Source: Streptomyces lydicus (GTDB lineage Bacteria; Actinomycetota; Actinomycetes; Streptomycetales; Streptomycetaceae). Taken from it: a stretch of DNA of 64,000 nucleotides. The notes below the pieces were generated by a model. The model had not been told where the DNA came from. It worked only from the letters and a program-made list of their open reading frames with translations, and searched no databases. Both the position numbers and the translations under genes were made by a program. How positions within the stretch are numbered: position 1 is the stretch's first letter; the number at the start of each line of letters is the position of its first letter. Positions 41,522 through 49,705 of this stretch are shown here, in pieces. The DNA lies in assembly GCF_000717345.1 (NCBI RefSeq), contig NZ_JNZA01000036.1, positions 62,001-126,000 of the forward strand, in the 5' to 3' direction.

Positions 41522-42523
41522 ATGATGGGCCAGCACACTCCCCGCATGGACACCGTGACCGCACCCCTCACCCCGCGAACCGCCACGGCACCGTTCGGCC
41601 GCACCGCCGTCGCGATGATCACGCCGTTCACCGACGACGGTGCGCTCGACCCGGACGGCGCGCAACGGCTCGCCGCGCACCTCGTCGACGAGGGCGGCTG
41701 CGACGCCCTGGTGCTGAGCGGCACCACCGGCGAGTCCCCGACCACCTCGGACGCCGAGAAGGAGACCCTGCTGCGGGCCGTCGTCGAAGCGGTCGGCGAC
41801 CGGGCGCGGATCACCGCCGGGGTCGGCACCAGCGACACCCGGCACTCGGTCGAACTGGCCCGCGCCGCCGAACGGGCGGGCGCACACGGCCTGTTGGTGG
41901 TCACGCCGTACTACTCACGGCCGACCCAGGAGGCCGTCGCCCACCATCTGCGCACCGTCGCGGACGCCACCGGCCTGCCCGTGCTGCTCTACGACATCCC
42001 CGGCCGCACCGGCACCGCGCTGGCCGCCGACACCCTGCTGCGGCTGGCCGACCACCCGCGGATCGCGGGCGTCAAGGACTGCGGCAACGATCTGCTGAAG
42101 ACGGCGAAGGTGCTGGCCGCGACCGGCCTGGCCTACTACGCGGGCAGCGACGAGCAGATCCTGCCGCTGCGGGCGCTCGGCGCCGCGGGCTGCGTCAGCA
42201 CCGCCGGCAACCTCGCGCCCCGGGCCGTGTGCGCCGTACGGGACGCGCACGACGCCGGCGACACCGCCGAGGCCGCCCGCCGCCAGCTCGCCCTGATCCC
42301 GCTGATCGAGGCGGTGACCGGCTCCCAGACCCCCGGGACGGTCGCCGCGAAGGCACTGCTGCGCCACCTCGGGCTGCCCGCCGGACCGGTCCGCGGCCCC
42401 CTGTTGGACGCCGACGACCGGCTCACCAGCCGGCTGGTGGACGCGCTGCGGACGACCCTGGACCGGACGGCCCGGGCGGGGCGGGGGGTGCCGGCAGTGG
42501 CTGGTGCGGCTGTCCCTGGCTAG
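41522..42523 (+). CDS. dapA: 4-hydroxy-tetrahydrodipicolinate synthase DapA
   Basis: The 333-residue enzyme condenses pyruvate with aspartate semialdehyde, the first step of diaminopimelate/lysine synthesis. It has FGRTAVAMITPFTDDGALD, LVLSGTTGESPTTSDAEKE, VVTPYYSRPTQE, LYDIPGRTGTAL (catalytic Tyr) and the Schiff-base Lys in IAGVKDCGND (185 from this start). The start could instead be ATG 41546. Streptomyces often have more than one dapA. The upstream 50 bases are AT-rich (CTTAAGAATTCACCACAGTA) and include CCAC-N11-GTGG, a possible operator. The end overlaps the EI24 gene by 101 bases. Confidence 0.95.
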   Translation: MMGQHTPRMDTVTAPLTPRTATAPFGRTAVAMITPFTDDGALDPDGAQRLAAHLVDEGGCDALVLSGTTGESPTTSDAEKETLLRAVVEAVGDRARITAGVGTSDTRHSVELARAAERAGAHGLLVVTPYYSRPTQEAVAHHLRTVADATGLPVLLYDIPGRTGTALAADTLLRLADHPRIAGVKDCGNDLLKTAKVLAATGLAYYAGSDEQILPLRALGAAGCVSTAGNLAPRAVCAVRDAHDAGDTAEAARRQLALIPLIEAVTGSQTPGTVAAKALLRHLGLPAGPVRGPLLDADDRLTSRLVDALRTTLDRTARAGRGVPAVAGAAVPG

Positions 42524-43346
42524 CCGGCCAGGACGCGGGCGCCGCGCCGGAACCGGCCACCGGGCCGGCGCCCGCGACCTCGTCCCCGTCCGCCCCGGAA
42601 GGCGGCTGCTCGTCCGGCACCAGGTCCCGCACCAGCAGCGTCGCGCCGGCCACCGCGCCCGGCATCAGCACCACCGCGACGAACGGGACCAGGAACAGCA
42701 GCACCAGCGGGGTGCCGAAACCGACCGCGAGCGCCTTCCGGCCGCGCAGCATCCGCAGCCGCTCGCGGACCGGGACGGCACGGCGCTGCATGGCCACCGA
42801 CGTCAGCTCGACGGCGAGGAAGAAGCCGGAGACGCAGAAGCCGATCGCGGGGATCACCGTCTGCCCGAGGAAGGGCAGGAAGCCCAGGACGAACAGCAGG
42901 AGCCCGAAGCCCGCGGCGCGCAGCAGCACATGGACGCTGTCCCGCAGCCCGTTCCAGAGCTCACGCCACAGCGGCTGGTCCGGCCCGGGCGGGCAGTGCC
43001 CCTCGCTCTCCTCGACCTTCTGCGACAGCGACTCGTAGAAGGGGTCGCCGATCAGCAGGGTGACCGCGGTGAAGGTCAGCACGGACAGCGTCAGCCCGCC
43101 GGCGAACAGCAGCGCCACGAACAGCCCGCGCAGCAGCCCCTGCCAGGGCGCCCCCCAGCCGTCGGCGAACGGTGTCGCCCAGGCCGCGAGGTCGCCCGCC
43201 CACAGGGCGAGCACGATGAGCACCCCGGCGTACAGCGCCAGCGCGATCAGCGCCGGAATCAGTCCGAACCCCCACCACCGGCCGTGCCGGGCCACCCAGC
43301 GCTGGCCCGCCCCCAGATACCGCATCCCCGCTACAAGATCACGCAT
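42423..43346 (-). CDS. EI24/CysZ-like membrane protein
   Basis: The 307-residue protein has about five hydrophobic segments in the EI24 pattern (WWGFGLIPALIALALYAGVL, LLRGLFVALLFAGGLTLSVL, AGFGLLLFVLGFLPFLGQTV, FCVSGFFLAVELTSVAMQRR) and the loop IGDPFYESLSQKVEE. CysZ is a sulfate channel, but many actinobacterial members have no proven role. After about residue 235 a Pro/Ala/Gly tail of 70 residues follows; this is the part encoded opposite dapA. A shorter natural end is plausible if the overlap arose by loss of the stop codon. Confidence 0.88.
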   Translation of the reverse strand: MRDLVAGMRYLGAGQRWVARHGRWWGFGLIPALIALALYAGVLIVLALWAGDLAAWATPFADGWGAPWQGLLRGLFVALLFAGGLTLSVLTFTAVTLLIGDPFYESLSQKVEESEGHCPPGPDQPLWRELWNGLRDSVHVLLRAAGFGLLLFVLGFLPFLGQTVIPAIGFCVSGFFLAVELTSVAMQRRAVPVRERLRMLRGRKALAVGFGTPLVLLFLVPFVAVVLMPGAVAGATLLVRDLVPDEQPPSGADGDEVAGAGPVAGSGAAPASWPASQGQPHQPLPAPPAPPGPSGPGSSAARPPAGW

Positions 43347-43576
43347 GGCCCCAACCCTATCGGCGTCCGTACCGGGCCCGAACGGGGCGGCAAGCGGCGA
43401 CGGCCCGGCGGAGGTGTCTGCCCGACTCGCCGGAAGCTCAAGGGGCCATGATCACTCGCCCCAAAGCAGCTCCAGCCCAAAGCCTCTCCGTCGACCGTTT
43501 CTCAGAGCGCCCCCTCACGCTCCCCTACGCCCCCACTTGGAGGCAAGAACAGGGCTTCGGCGGGCATCAACAAAGT

Positions 43577-44470
43577 ATGAGCGCGTCGGACGGCACATGT
43601 GCAGGCACCGGATGGAGTGCCGTTGAATCGGCACCGGCAAATTCTCAACTCGCAGGCGTATTAGCTGGCTTCATTTTCGCCGGGATCGTCATGATTATCA
43701 CTGAAAGGAAGGCTAGCGTAGCGCGAATAACCGCCCTGCGGGTCCTCATCTCCGCTTTCATTGCGCTCGCGCTGGACAGCTATGCTTTCTCTCTCCTCAA
43801 TGGCGACGTAGCCGAGAATGCCTGCGCGCGCATCTGGACGGAATCCCTAATAGCTAGCGGAATGCTTGCGGTGGGGGCGGTTGCCGTAATGGCAAGTATA
43901 TCCTGGCTATTGAGCGCTTACATCGAGACACAGAGTGGCGAGGCAGAATCCGGGCCACCCTCAGCCCAATCAATTATCGGACTGGCAACTTTGGAGCGCC
44001 TGCTCCGGAGGATCGTCTACGGCGTGACTGTAATGACAGTAGTCCTCTTATCCACGGTAGCCAATGACTACGTCAACGTAGCCTTCGCTGGACGTGGGAA
44101 ACCCTGGTGGGGTCCCAGCATCTCGCCGCTCTATGTTCTTTCCGCGAGCCTTGGGATGGTAGGCATTACGTGGTGGAGGCAACGAAGGGCAGAGGAGCAA
44201 AGCCCTACCGATTACCCATCTCGGAACGCGCTATCGACAGCATTCGCTGCGGTAATCTCCTATGCCCTATGCGGCACGACCGCGATCGGAATCACCACTA
44301 GCACTCCAATTAGATTTTGGAATCCCGCCCCGAATTTCCTGGTGATCGTGACGATTTCTTTTGTGCTTGTCGTACCTGTTCCAGCAATGCTCGCGTTGAT
44401 TTACGCAATGCCAAACCCGAGGGCCTCAGGTGAAGGGGATGGTCCTGCGAACCGACACGGTGAGGGATGA
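43577..44470 (+). CDS. Low-G+C six-to-seven-segment membrane protein with TTA codons
   Basis: The 297-residue protein (ATG 43577) has hydrophobic segments including QLAGVLAGFIFAGIVMIITE, LRVLISAFIALALDSYAFSL, ESLIASGMLAVGAVAVMASI, IVYGVTVMTVVLLSTVANDY and ILIYAMP-like C-terminal ones. No family is recognised. An upstream in-frame ATG at 43448 has AAGGGG before it and cannot be excluded. Two in-frame TTA codons (43661, 44048) would make expression depend on the bldA tRNA. Codon choice is unlike the neighbours, and two sampled 60-base lines are 55% G+C, so it was probably acquired. Confidence 0.7.
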   Translation: MSASDGTCAGTGWSAVESAPANSQLAGVLAGFIFAGIVMIITERKASVARITALRVLISAFIALALDSYAFSLLNGDVAENACARIWTESLIASGMLAVGAVAVMASISWLLSAYIETQSGEAESGPPSAQSIIGLATLERLLRRIVYGVTVMTVVLLSTVANDYVNVAFAGRGKPWWGPSISPLYVLSASLGMVGITWWRQRRAEEQSPTDYPSRNALSTAFAAVISYALCGTTAIGITTSTPIRFWNPAPNFLVIVTISFVLVVPVPAMLALIYAMPNPRASGEGDGPANRHGEG

Positions 44471-44783
44471 CGCAAACCTGAAGTTGAGTCATCAGACACG
44501 GCGGCGCCCCCCTGCAATGAGTTCTATAGGGATTCCAGGCGTGATGCCGCGGGCCAAAAAGGAGGCGTCTACCTCGGGAGGATTGCGCCGGTCAAGATCA
44601 CCGGTAACTGCGTGACAATGCCGAGCGCATCGGCGGACACCTGCGGGCCATCGCGGCAGGTAAGAGGCGCAACCACCCCAGGTCGGGCTTCTGCCCACAA
44701 CCTGGGTTCTGCCTGGTTGACCTGACCGCTCTCCCGGTCCGTCTCCTCCGCCCTTACAAGGCCGGTATCGCCCCCCAACGCAC
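44471..44783. other. Non-coding remainder of the low-G+C island
   Basis: No complete gene is convincing. A frame without start codon (about 44617-44878) reads NAERIGGHLRAIAAGKRRN at its beginning, which resembles the end of a regulatory or plasmid-borne protein, and may be a gene remnant. A frame of 32 codons (44518-44615) has a weak site. The stretch separates the acquired membrane protein from dapD. Confidence 0.4.
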
Positions 44784-44825
44784 GAGCGCCCTCCCGGGCC
44801 GTCCTAGGGCCGTGGAAGGGCGCTC
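44784..44825. terminator. Hairpin downstream of dapD
   Basis: GAGCGCCCT (44784-44792) and AGGGCGCTC (44817-44825) are perfect complements, and GGCC/GGCC pair inside. It lies 91 bases beyond the dapD stop and may end transcription from either side. Confidence 0.65.
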
Positions 44826-44915
44826 AACGTTGACCAACGTCGACAGGTGCCGACAGCTCGGCAGCAGGTCAGGGCGTTGATCGATTCGGCGGCCGCAGGT
44901 CACGGCCGCCGGTGA

Positions 44916-45926
44916 TCAGTTGTGGCTGTGCAGGATCTCGTTCAGACCGCCCCAGACCGCCTTGTTCGGCCGGGCCTCGACCGTGCCGGTGGTGGAGTTG
45001 CGGCGGAAGAGGATGTTGTCGGCGCCGGAGAGCTCCAGGGCCTTGACGATCTGCCCGTCGGGCAGCGTGACGCGGGTGCCCGCGGTGATGTACAGGCCGG
45101 CCTCGACCACGCACTCGTCGCCCAGCGCGATCCCGATGCCGGACTCGGCGCCGAGCAGGCAGCGCTCGCCGATCGAGATGATCTGCTTGCCGCCGCCCGA
45201 CAGGGTGCCCATGGTGGAGGCGCCGCCGCCGATGTCGGAGCCGTCGCCGATGACCACGCCCGCGCTGATCCGGCCCTCGATCATGGAGGTGCCCAGCGTG
45301 CCGGCGTTGAAGTTGACGAAGCCCTCGTGCATGACGGTGGTGCCGGCCGCGAGGTGGGCGCCCAGGCGGACCCGGTCGGCGTCCGCGATCCGCACGCCGG
45401 CGGGCGCGACGTAGTCCGTCATCCGCGGGAACTTGTCGACGCTGGTGACCTGGAGGTGCAGCCCCTCGGCGCGGGCGTTGAGCCGCACCGTCTCCAGCGT
45501 GTCGACGGCCACGGGGCCCAGCGAGGTCCAGGCGACGTTGGACAGCAGGCCGAACATGCCCTCCAGGTTCTGCCCGTGCGGCTTGACCAGACGGTGGCTG
45601 AGCAGGTGCAGACGCAGGTAGACGTCGTGCGCGTCCAGCGGCTTGTCGTCGAGGGAGGAGATGACCGTACGGACGGCGACGACCTCGATGTCACGGACCG
45701 GGTCGGGACCGATCGCCTTGAGCGCGGCGGCGCCCAGCAGTTCGGCGGCGCGCGCGTCCTCAAGGCGCTCGGTGCCGGCCGGGCCGGGGCCCTCGGCGGT
45801 CACGGTGACCAGTTCCGGCGCGGGGAACCAGGTGTCGAGGACGGTGCCGTCGGCGGCGACGGTGGCGAGCCCGGCGGCGACGGCGCCGGTGGTACGGGAA
45901 GAAGCGGAAGCAGCAGCATCGGTCAT
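44916..45926 (-). CDS. dapD: Tetrahydrodipicolinate N-succinyltransferase DapD
   Basis: The 336-residue enzyme succinylates tetrahydrodipicolinate with succinyl-CoA in the diaminopimelate pathway. It is of the actinobacterial DapD type, with an N-terminal domain ([32 protein letters not shown]) and a left-handed beta-helix: [60 protein letters not shown] and [20 protein letters not shown]. The C-terminus [16 protein letters not shown] is conserved. It is a single gene; with dapA it gives two lysine/peptidoglycan steps in 4 kb. Confidence 0.96.
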   Translation of the reverse strand: MTDAAASASSRTTGAVAAGLATVAADGTVLDTWFPAPELVTVTAEGPGPAGTERLEDARAAELLGAAALKAIGPDPVRDIEVVAVRTVISSLDDKPLDAHDVYLRLHLLSHRLVKPHGQNLEGMFGLLSNVAWTSLGPVAVDTLETVRLNARAEGLHLQVTSVDKFPRMTDYVAPAGVRIADADRVRLGAHLAAGTTVMHEGFVNFNAGTLGTSMIEGRISAGVVIGDGSDIGGGASTMGTLSGGGKQIISIGERCLLGAESGIGIALGDECVVEAGLYITAGTRVTLPDGQIVKALELSGADNILFRRNSTTGTVEARPNKAVWGGLNEILHSHN

Positions 45927-46055
45927 GCTCGAAACCTAACCGGAGGGCCCCCGCCGAGGCGAACCGGTCTCAGTGCTCGGGCCCGGTCCGTACGGTCGCA
46001 CAACCGGCCTCGTAGGGCCGCACGAGAGCGGCCCGGGCCCCGCCGCCGGGTTCCG

Positions 46056-46379
46056 TCAGTGCGTCGCACCGCCCAGATTCAGCACCACGACCCCGGCTAT
46101 CACCAGCAGCACCCCGAGGATCTTCAGCGCGCTCGCACTCTCCCCCAGGAACACCATCCCGATCGCCGCGATCACCGCCGTGCCGGCGCCGGCCCAGATG
46201 GCGTACGCGGTGCCCACGCTCATCGACTTCAGCGTCCGGGCCAGCAGTGCGAACGCCAGCAGGTATCCCACCGCGGTGGTCAGCGACGGCCACAGCTTGC
46301 TGAAGCCGTCGCTGTACTTCATCGCGGTCGTCGCGAGGACCTCGGAAAGAATCGCGCCGGCGAGCGTCACGTAAGCCAT
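46056..46379 (-). CDS. SMR-family multidrug/guanidinium efflux protein
   Basis: The 107-residue protein has the four segments of the small multidrug resistance family: MAYVTLAGAILSEVLATTAM with the membrane Glu14, WPSLTTAVGYLLAFALLART, AYAIWAGAGTAVIAAIGMVF (the Trp motif) and KILGVLLVIAGVVVLNLG. ATTAMKYSDGFSKL is closer to EmrE/QacE than to SugE. It would work as a dimer, exchanging cations for protons. No regulator is adjacent. Confidence 0.93.
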   Translation of the reverse strand: MAYVTLAGAILSEVLATTAMKYSDGFSKLWPSLTTAVGYLLAFALLARTLKSMSVGTAYAIWAGAGTAVIAAIGMVFLGESASALKILGVLLVIAGVVVLNLGGATH

Positions 46380-46461
46380 GCGCCCGAGCGTACGAGCGCG
46401 GCGAACGGCCGTACACCGGGCCCGTGCAGCGGGCCGCCGCGGCGGACGCCCGGGACGCGGA

Positions 46462-46501
46462 ACGGCCGTGCCCGCCGGTGGTGACCGGTGGGCACGGCCG
46501 T
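46462..46501. terminator. 18-bp hairpin between sufT-like gene and SMR gene
   Basis: ACGGCCGTGCCCGCCGGT (46462-46479) pairs with ACCGGTGGGCACGGCCGT (46484-46501) with one G-U pair and a four-base loop. It ends the suf operon, 33 bases past the last stop. Confidence 0.9.
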
Positions 46502-46534
46502 CGCACGTACCGCTGTCCTGCTCGGGAGGATCCG

Positions 46535-46870
46535 TCAGACGTTGAAGCCGAGCGCGCGGAGCTGCTCGCGGCCGTCGTCGGTGATCTTGTCCGGGCCCCA
46601 CGGGGGCATCCAGACCCAGTTGATCTTCAGTTCGTTGACGATGCCGTCCGTGGCGGACTTGGCCTGGTCCTCGATGACGTCGGTCAGCGGGCAGGCCGCG
46701 GACGTCAGCGTCATGTCGATGGTGGCGATGTTGGCGTCGTCGATGTGAATGCCGTAGATCAGGCCCAGGTTGACGACGTCGATGCCCAGCTCGGGGTCCA
46801 CGACGTCGTACAGCGCCTCGCGGACCTCTTCCTCCGAGGCCGGCTTGGTGGTGGTCGGCGTGTCGGTCAT
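46535..46870 (-). CDS. SufT-like metal-sulfur cluster assembly factor (DUF59/MIP18)
   Basis: The 111-residue protein has the MIP18/PaaD-like fold: REALYDVVDPELGIDVVNLG (with DPE), IATIDMTLTSAACPLTDVI containing the conserved Cys, and INWVWMPPWGPDKITDDGRE. SufT-type proteins help to mature Fe-S proteins. Its ATG (46870) overlaps the end of the sufU-like gene by four bases, so it is the last gene of the suf operon. Confidence 0.94.
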   Translation of the reverse strand: MTDTPTTTKPASEEEVREALYDVVDPELGIDVVNLGLIYGIHIDDANIATIDMTLTSAACPLTDVIEDQAKSATDGIVNELKINWVWMPPWGPDKITDDGREQLRALGFNV

Positions 46871-47325
46871 GCGGTCTTCGCCTCCTCGGAGAGGGCCTTG
46901 GCCGTGGCGTCCTTCCAGGCCATCCAGCTGAGCAGGGCGCACTTCACGCGCGCCGGGTACTTGGAGACGCCGGCGAACGCCACCGCGTCCTCCAGCACCT
47001 CCTCCATCGCGTCGTCCGGTTCGACCTGGCCCTTGGACTGCATCAGCTCCAGGAAGGTCTCCTGGATCTTCTGCGCCTCACCGAGCTCCTTGCCGACCAG
47101 GAGGTCGTTGAGCACCGACGCGCTGGCCTGGCTGATGGAGCAGCCCTGGCCCTCGTAGGACACATCCTCAATCGTCGCGCCATCGAGCCGGACGCGCAGC
47201 GTGATCTCGTCGCCGCACGTCGGATTGACGTGGTGCACCTCGGCGTCGCCGTCCCGAAGACCGCGCCCATGGGGGTGCTTGTAGTGGTCCAGGATGACGT
47301 CCTGGTACATGGAATCCAGCTTCAC
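46867..47325 (-). CDS. sufU: SufU, zinc-dependent sulfur acceptor
   Basis: The 152-residue protein is SufU-type. It has the zinc ligands Cys and Asp in VNPTCGDEITLRV, Cys in SYEGQGCSISQASASVL and the last Cys in VKCALLSWMAWKDA. SufU receives persulfide sulfur from SufS. It begins MKLDSMYQDVILDHYKHPHG, the usual N-terminus. It lies 37 bases after sufS in the operon. Confidence 0.96.
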   Translation of the reverse strand: MKLDSMYQDVILDHYKHPHGRGLRDGDAEVHHVNPTCGDEITLRVRLDGATIEDVSYEGQGCSISQASASVLNDLLVGKELGEAQKIQETFLELMQSKGQVEPDDAMEEVLEDAVAFAGVSKYPARVKCALLSWMAWKDATAKALSEEAKTA

Positions 47326-47362
47326 GACTCAGTCAGTCCTCGTCCTCATCCGCCGTGCCTGA

Positions 47363-48619
47363 TTAACCGAAAAAGTTGCGGACGTGCTCCAGGCCCGCGA
47401 CCAGGGCGTCGACCTCGGCCGGGGTGGAGTACAGATAGAACGACGCTCGCGTGGTCGCAGGAATTCCGAAGCGCAGGCAGACCGGACGCGCGCAGTGGTG
47501 CCCCACCCGGACGGCGATGCCCTGCTCGTCCAGCACCTGGCCGACGTCGTGCGGGTGGATGTCGCCGAGCGTGAAGGAGATCGTCGCCCCGCGGTCCTCG
47601 GCCGTGCTCGGGCCGACGATGCGCAGGTCGGGGACCTCCAGCAGCCGCTTGACGGCGTACTCGGTGATCGCGTGCTCATGCTCGGCGATCTTGTCCATAC
47701 CGATCGAGGTGAGGTAGTCCACGGCCGCGCCGAGGCCGACGGCCTGGGCGATCGGGGGCGTACCGGCTTCGAACTTGTGCGGCGCCGGGGCGTACGTCGA
47801 GGAGTGCATCGAGACGGTCTCGATCATCTCGCCGCCGCCGAGGAACGGCGGGAGGTCCTCCAGCAGCTCCTGGCGGCCCCACAGGACGCCGATGCCGGTC
47901 GGGCCGCACATCTTGTGGCCGGTGAAGGCCACGAAGTCGGCCTGCAGCGCCTGCACGTCCAGCACCATGTGCGGGGCTGCCTGCGAGGCGTCGATGCAGA
48001 CCAGCGCGCCGACCTCCTGGGCCCGGCGGATGATCGTCTCGACCGGGTTGACGGTGCCCATGATGTTCGAGACCAGCGTGAACGAGACGATCTTCGTCTG
48101 CTCGGTGATGATCTCGTCGATGTTGGACAGGTCGAGACGGCCGTCGTCGGTGATGCCGAACCACTTCAGCTTCGCGCCGGTGCGCTGCGCGAGCAGCTGC
48201 CACGGGACGATGTTGGAGTGGTGCTCCATCTCCGTGATGACGATCTCGGTCTCGCGGTCCACACGGTAGGGCTCGTCGGCCCAGCCCAGCATGTTCGCGA
48301 CGAGGTTGAGCGACTCCGAGGCGTTCTTGGTGAAGATCACCTCGTTGCGGCTCGGCGCGTTGATGAAGTCCGCGACCTTGTCACGGGCGCCTTCGTACAG
48401 CGCCGTGGCCTCCTCGGCGAGCACGTGCACGCCGCGGTGGACGTTGGCGTTGTGACGTTCGTAGTAGGCGTTCAGGGCGTCGAGGACCTGACGCGGCTTC
48501 TGCGAGGTCGCCGCGTTGTCCAGGTACACGATCTTCCGGCCGTCGTGGACCTGGCGGTCCAGGAGGGGGAAGTCCTTACGGATCGCCTCTGTGTCGAGGA
48601 GGCCCGGCAGCTGTGTCAC
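47363..48619 (-). CDS. sufS: SufS-type cysteine desulfurase
   Basis: The 418-residue class II cysteine desulfurase releases sulfur from cysteine as an enzyme-bound persulfide. It starts TEAIRKDFPLLDRQVHDGRK and has IVYLDNAATSQKPRQVLDAL, the PLP Lys in FTGHKMCGPTGIGVLWG and the catalytic Cys in HHCARPVCLRFGIPATTRAS. The GTG or ATG start at 48619 overlaps the sufC stop by four bases. It pairs with SufU rather than SufE. Confidence 0.97.
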   Translation of the reverse strand: MTQLPGLLDTEAIRKDFPLLDRQVHDGRKIVYLDNAATSQKPRQVLDALNAYYERHNANVHRGVHVLAEEATALYEGARDKVADFINAPSRNEVIFTKNASESLNLVANMLGWADEPYRVDRETEIVITEMEHHSNIVPWQLLAQRTGAKLKWFGITDDGRLDLSNIDEIITEQTKIVSFTLVSNIMGTVNPVETIIRRAQEVGALVCIDASQAAPHMVLDVQALQADFVAFTGHKMCGPTGIGVLWGRQELLEDLPPFLGGGEMIETVSMHSSTYAPAPHKFEAGTPPIAQAVGLGAAVDYLTSIGMDKIAEHEHAITEYAVKRLLEVPDLRIVGPSTAEDRGATISFTLGDIHPHDVGQVLDEQGIAVRVGHHCARPVCLRFGIPATTRASFYLYSTPAEVDALVAGLEHVRNFFG

Positions 48620-49380
48620 GCGGTTGCGCCACCCTTCACGTACGCCTCGTAGCCCTCGGCCTCCAGCTTGTCCGCCAGCTCCGGGCCGCCGGACTCGGCG
48701 ATCCGGCCGTTGGCGAACACGTGGACGTGGTCGGGCTTGATGTAGCGGAGAATCCGCGTGTAGTGGGTGATGAGCAGGGTGCCCACCTGGCCGGTCTCGC
48801 GGACGCGGTTGACGCCCTCGGAGACGATCCGCAGCGCGTCGACGTCCAGACCGGAGTCGGTCTCGTCGAGGATCGCGATGGCCGGCTTCAGCAGCTCCAG
48901 CTGGAGGATCTCGTGGCGCTTCTTCTCACCGCCGGAGAAGCCCTCGTTGACGTTGCGCTCGGCGAACGCGGGGTCCATGTTCAGGCGCTCCATGGCCTCC
49001 TTGACCTCCTTGACCCACAGCCGCAGCTTGGGGGCCTCGCCGCGGATCGCGGTCGCGGAGGTGCGCAGGAAGTTGGAGACCGAGACGCCGGGCACCTCGA
49101 CCGGGTACTGCATGGCGAGGAAGACGCCGGCCCGGGCGCGCTCGTCGACGGACATCTCCAGGACGTCCTCGCCGTCGAGGGTGACGGTGCCGCCGGTGAT
49201 CGTGTACTTGGGGTGACCCGCGAGCGAGTAGGCGAGGGTCGACTTGCCGGAGCCGTTGGGGCCCATGATGGCGTGCGTCTCGCCCTGCTTCACGGTCAGG
49301 TCGACGCCCTTCAGGATCTCGCGCGGGCCGTTCTCGGCCTCGACGGAGACGTGCAGGTCGTGGATCTCAAGCGTTGCCAT
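48616..49380 (-). CDS. sufC: SufC, Fe-S assembly ATPase
   Basis: The 254-residue ABC-type ATPase belongs to the SufBCD scaffold. Walker A is GPNGSGKSTLAYSLAG, the signature is GFSGGEKKRHEILQLELLKP, and Walker B is AILDETDSGLDVDALRIV. The ending VKGGATA is typical. It lies between the Rieske-type gene and sufS, with the stop overlapping sufS. Confidence 0.97.
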   Translation of the reverse strand: MATLEIHDLHVSVEAENGPREILKGVDLTVKQGETHAIMGPNGSGKSTLAYSLAGHPKYTITGGTVTLDGEDVLEMSVDERARAGVFLAMQYPVEVPGVSVSNFLRTSATAIRGEAPKLRLWVKEVKEAMERLNMDPAFAERNVNEGFSGGEKKRHEILQLELLKPAIAILDETDSGLDVDALRIVSEGVNRVRETGQVGTLLITHYTRILRYIKPDHVHVFANGRIAESGGPELADKLEAEGYEAYVKGGATA

Positions 49381-49387
49381 GGGTGAC

Positions 49388-49705
49388 TCAGGACTCCTGG
49401 GTGACGGAGACGAGCACGTCGTCCCCTTCGATCTTTACGGGATATACGGGGACGGGGCGCGTCGCGGGAAGGCCGTTCGGCTTGCCGGTGCGCAGGTCGA
49501 AGCTCGAACCGTGCAGCCAGCACTCGATGGAGCAGTCCTCGACCTCGCCCTCCGAGAGGGACACGTTCGCGTGCGAGCAGATGTCGTTGATCGCGAACAC
49601 CTCGCCCTCGGTGCGGACGAGCGAGACGGGGGTGCCGTCGATCTCCACCCGCCGGGGGGTGTCCTCCTCCAGCTCGCTGAGCGCCGCTGCGCGTACGTAG
49701 CTCAT
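49388..49705 (-). CDS. Rieske-type [2Fe-2S] ferredoxin in the suf operon
   Basis: The 105-residue protein has the Rieske ligands Cys-His in INDICSHANVSLSEG and Cys-His in CSIECWLHGSSFDLRTG. It resembles the small NirD/BphA3-like ferredoxins placed between sufD and sufC in actinobacteria. It may deliver electrons to cluster assembly, but this has not been shown by the sequence. Its ATG overlaps the sufD stop. Confidence 0.95.
   Translation of the reverse strand: MSYVRAAALSELEEDTPRRVEIDGTPVSLVRTEGEVFAINDICSHANVSLSEGEVEDCSIECWLHGSSFDLRTGKPNGLPATRPVPVYPVKIEGDDVLVSVTQES

Noticed and set aside
44492..44778. Two overlapping minus-strand frames of 68-69 codons
   Set aside because: They lack ribosome binding sites and any recognisable sequence; composition does not support coding.
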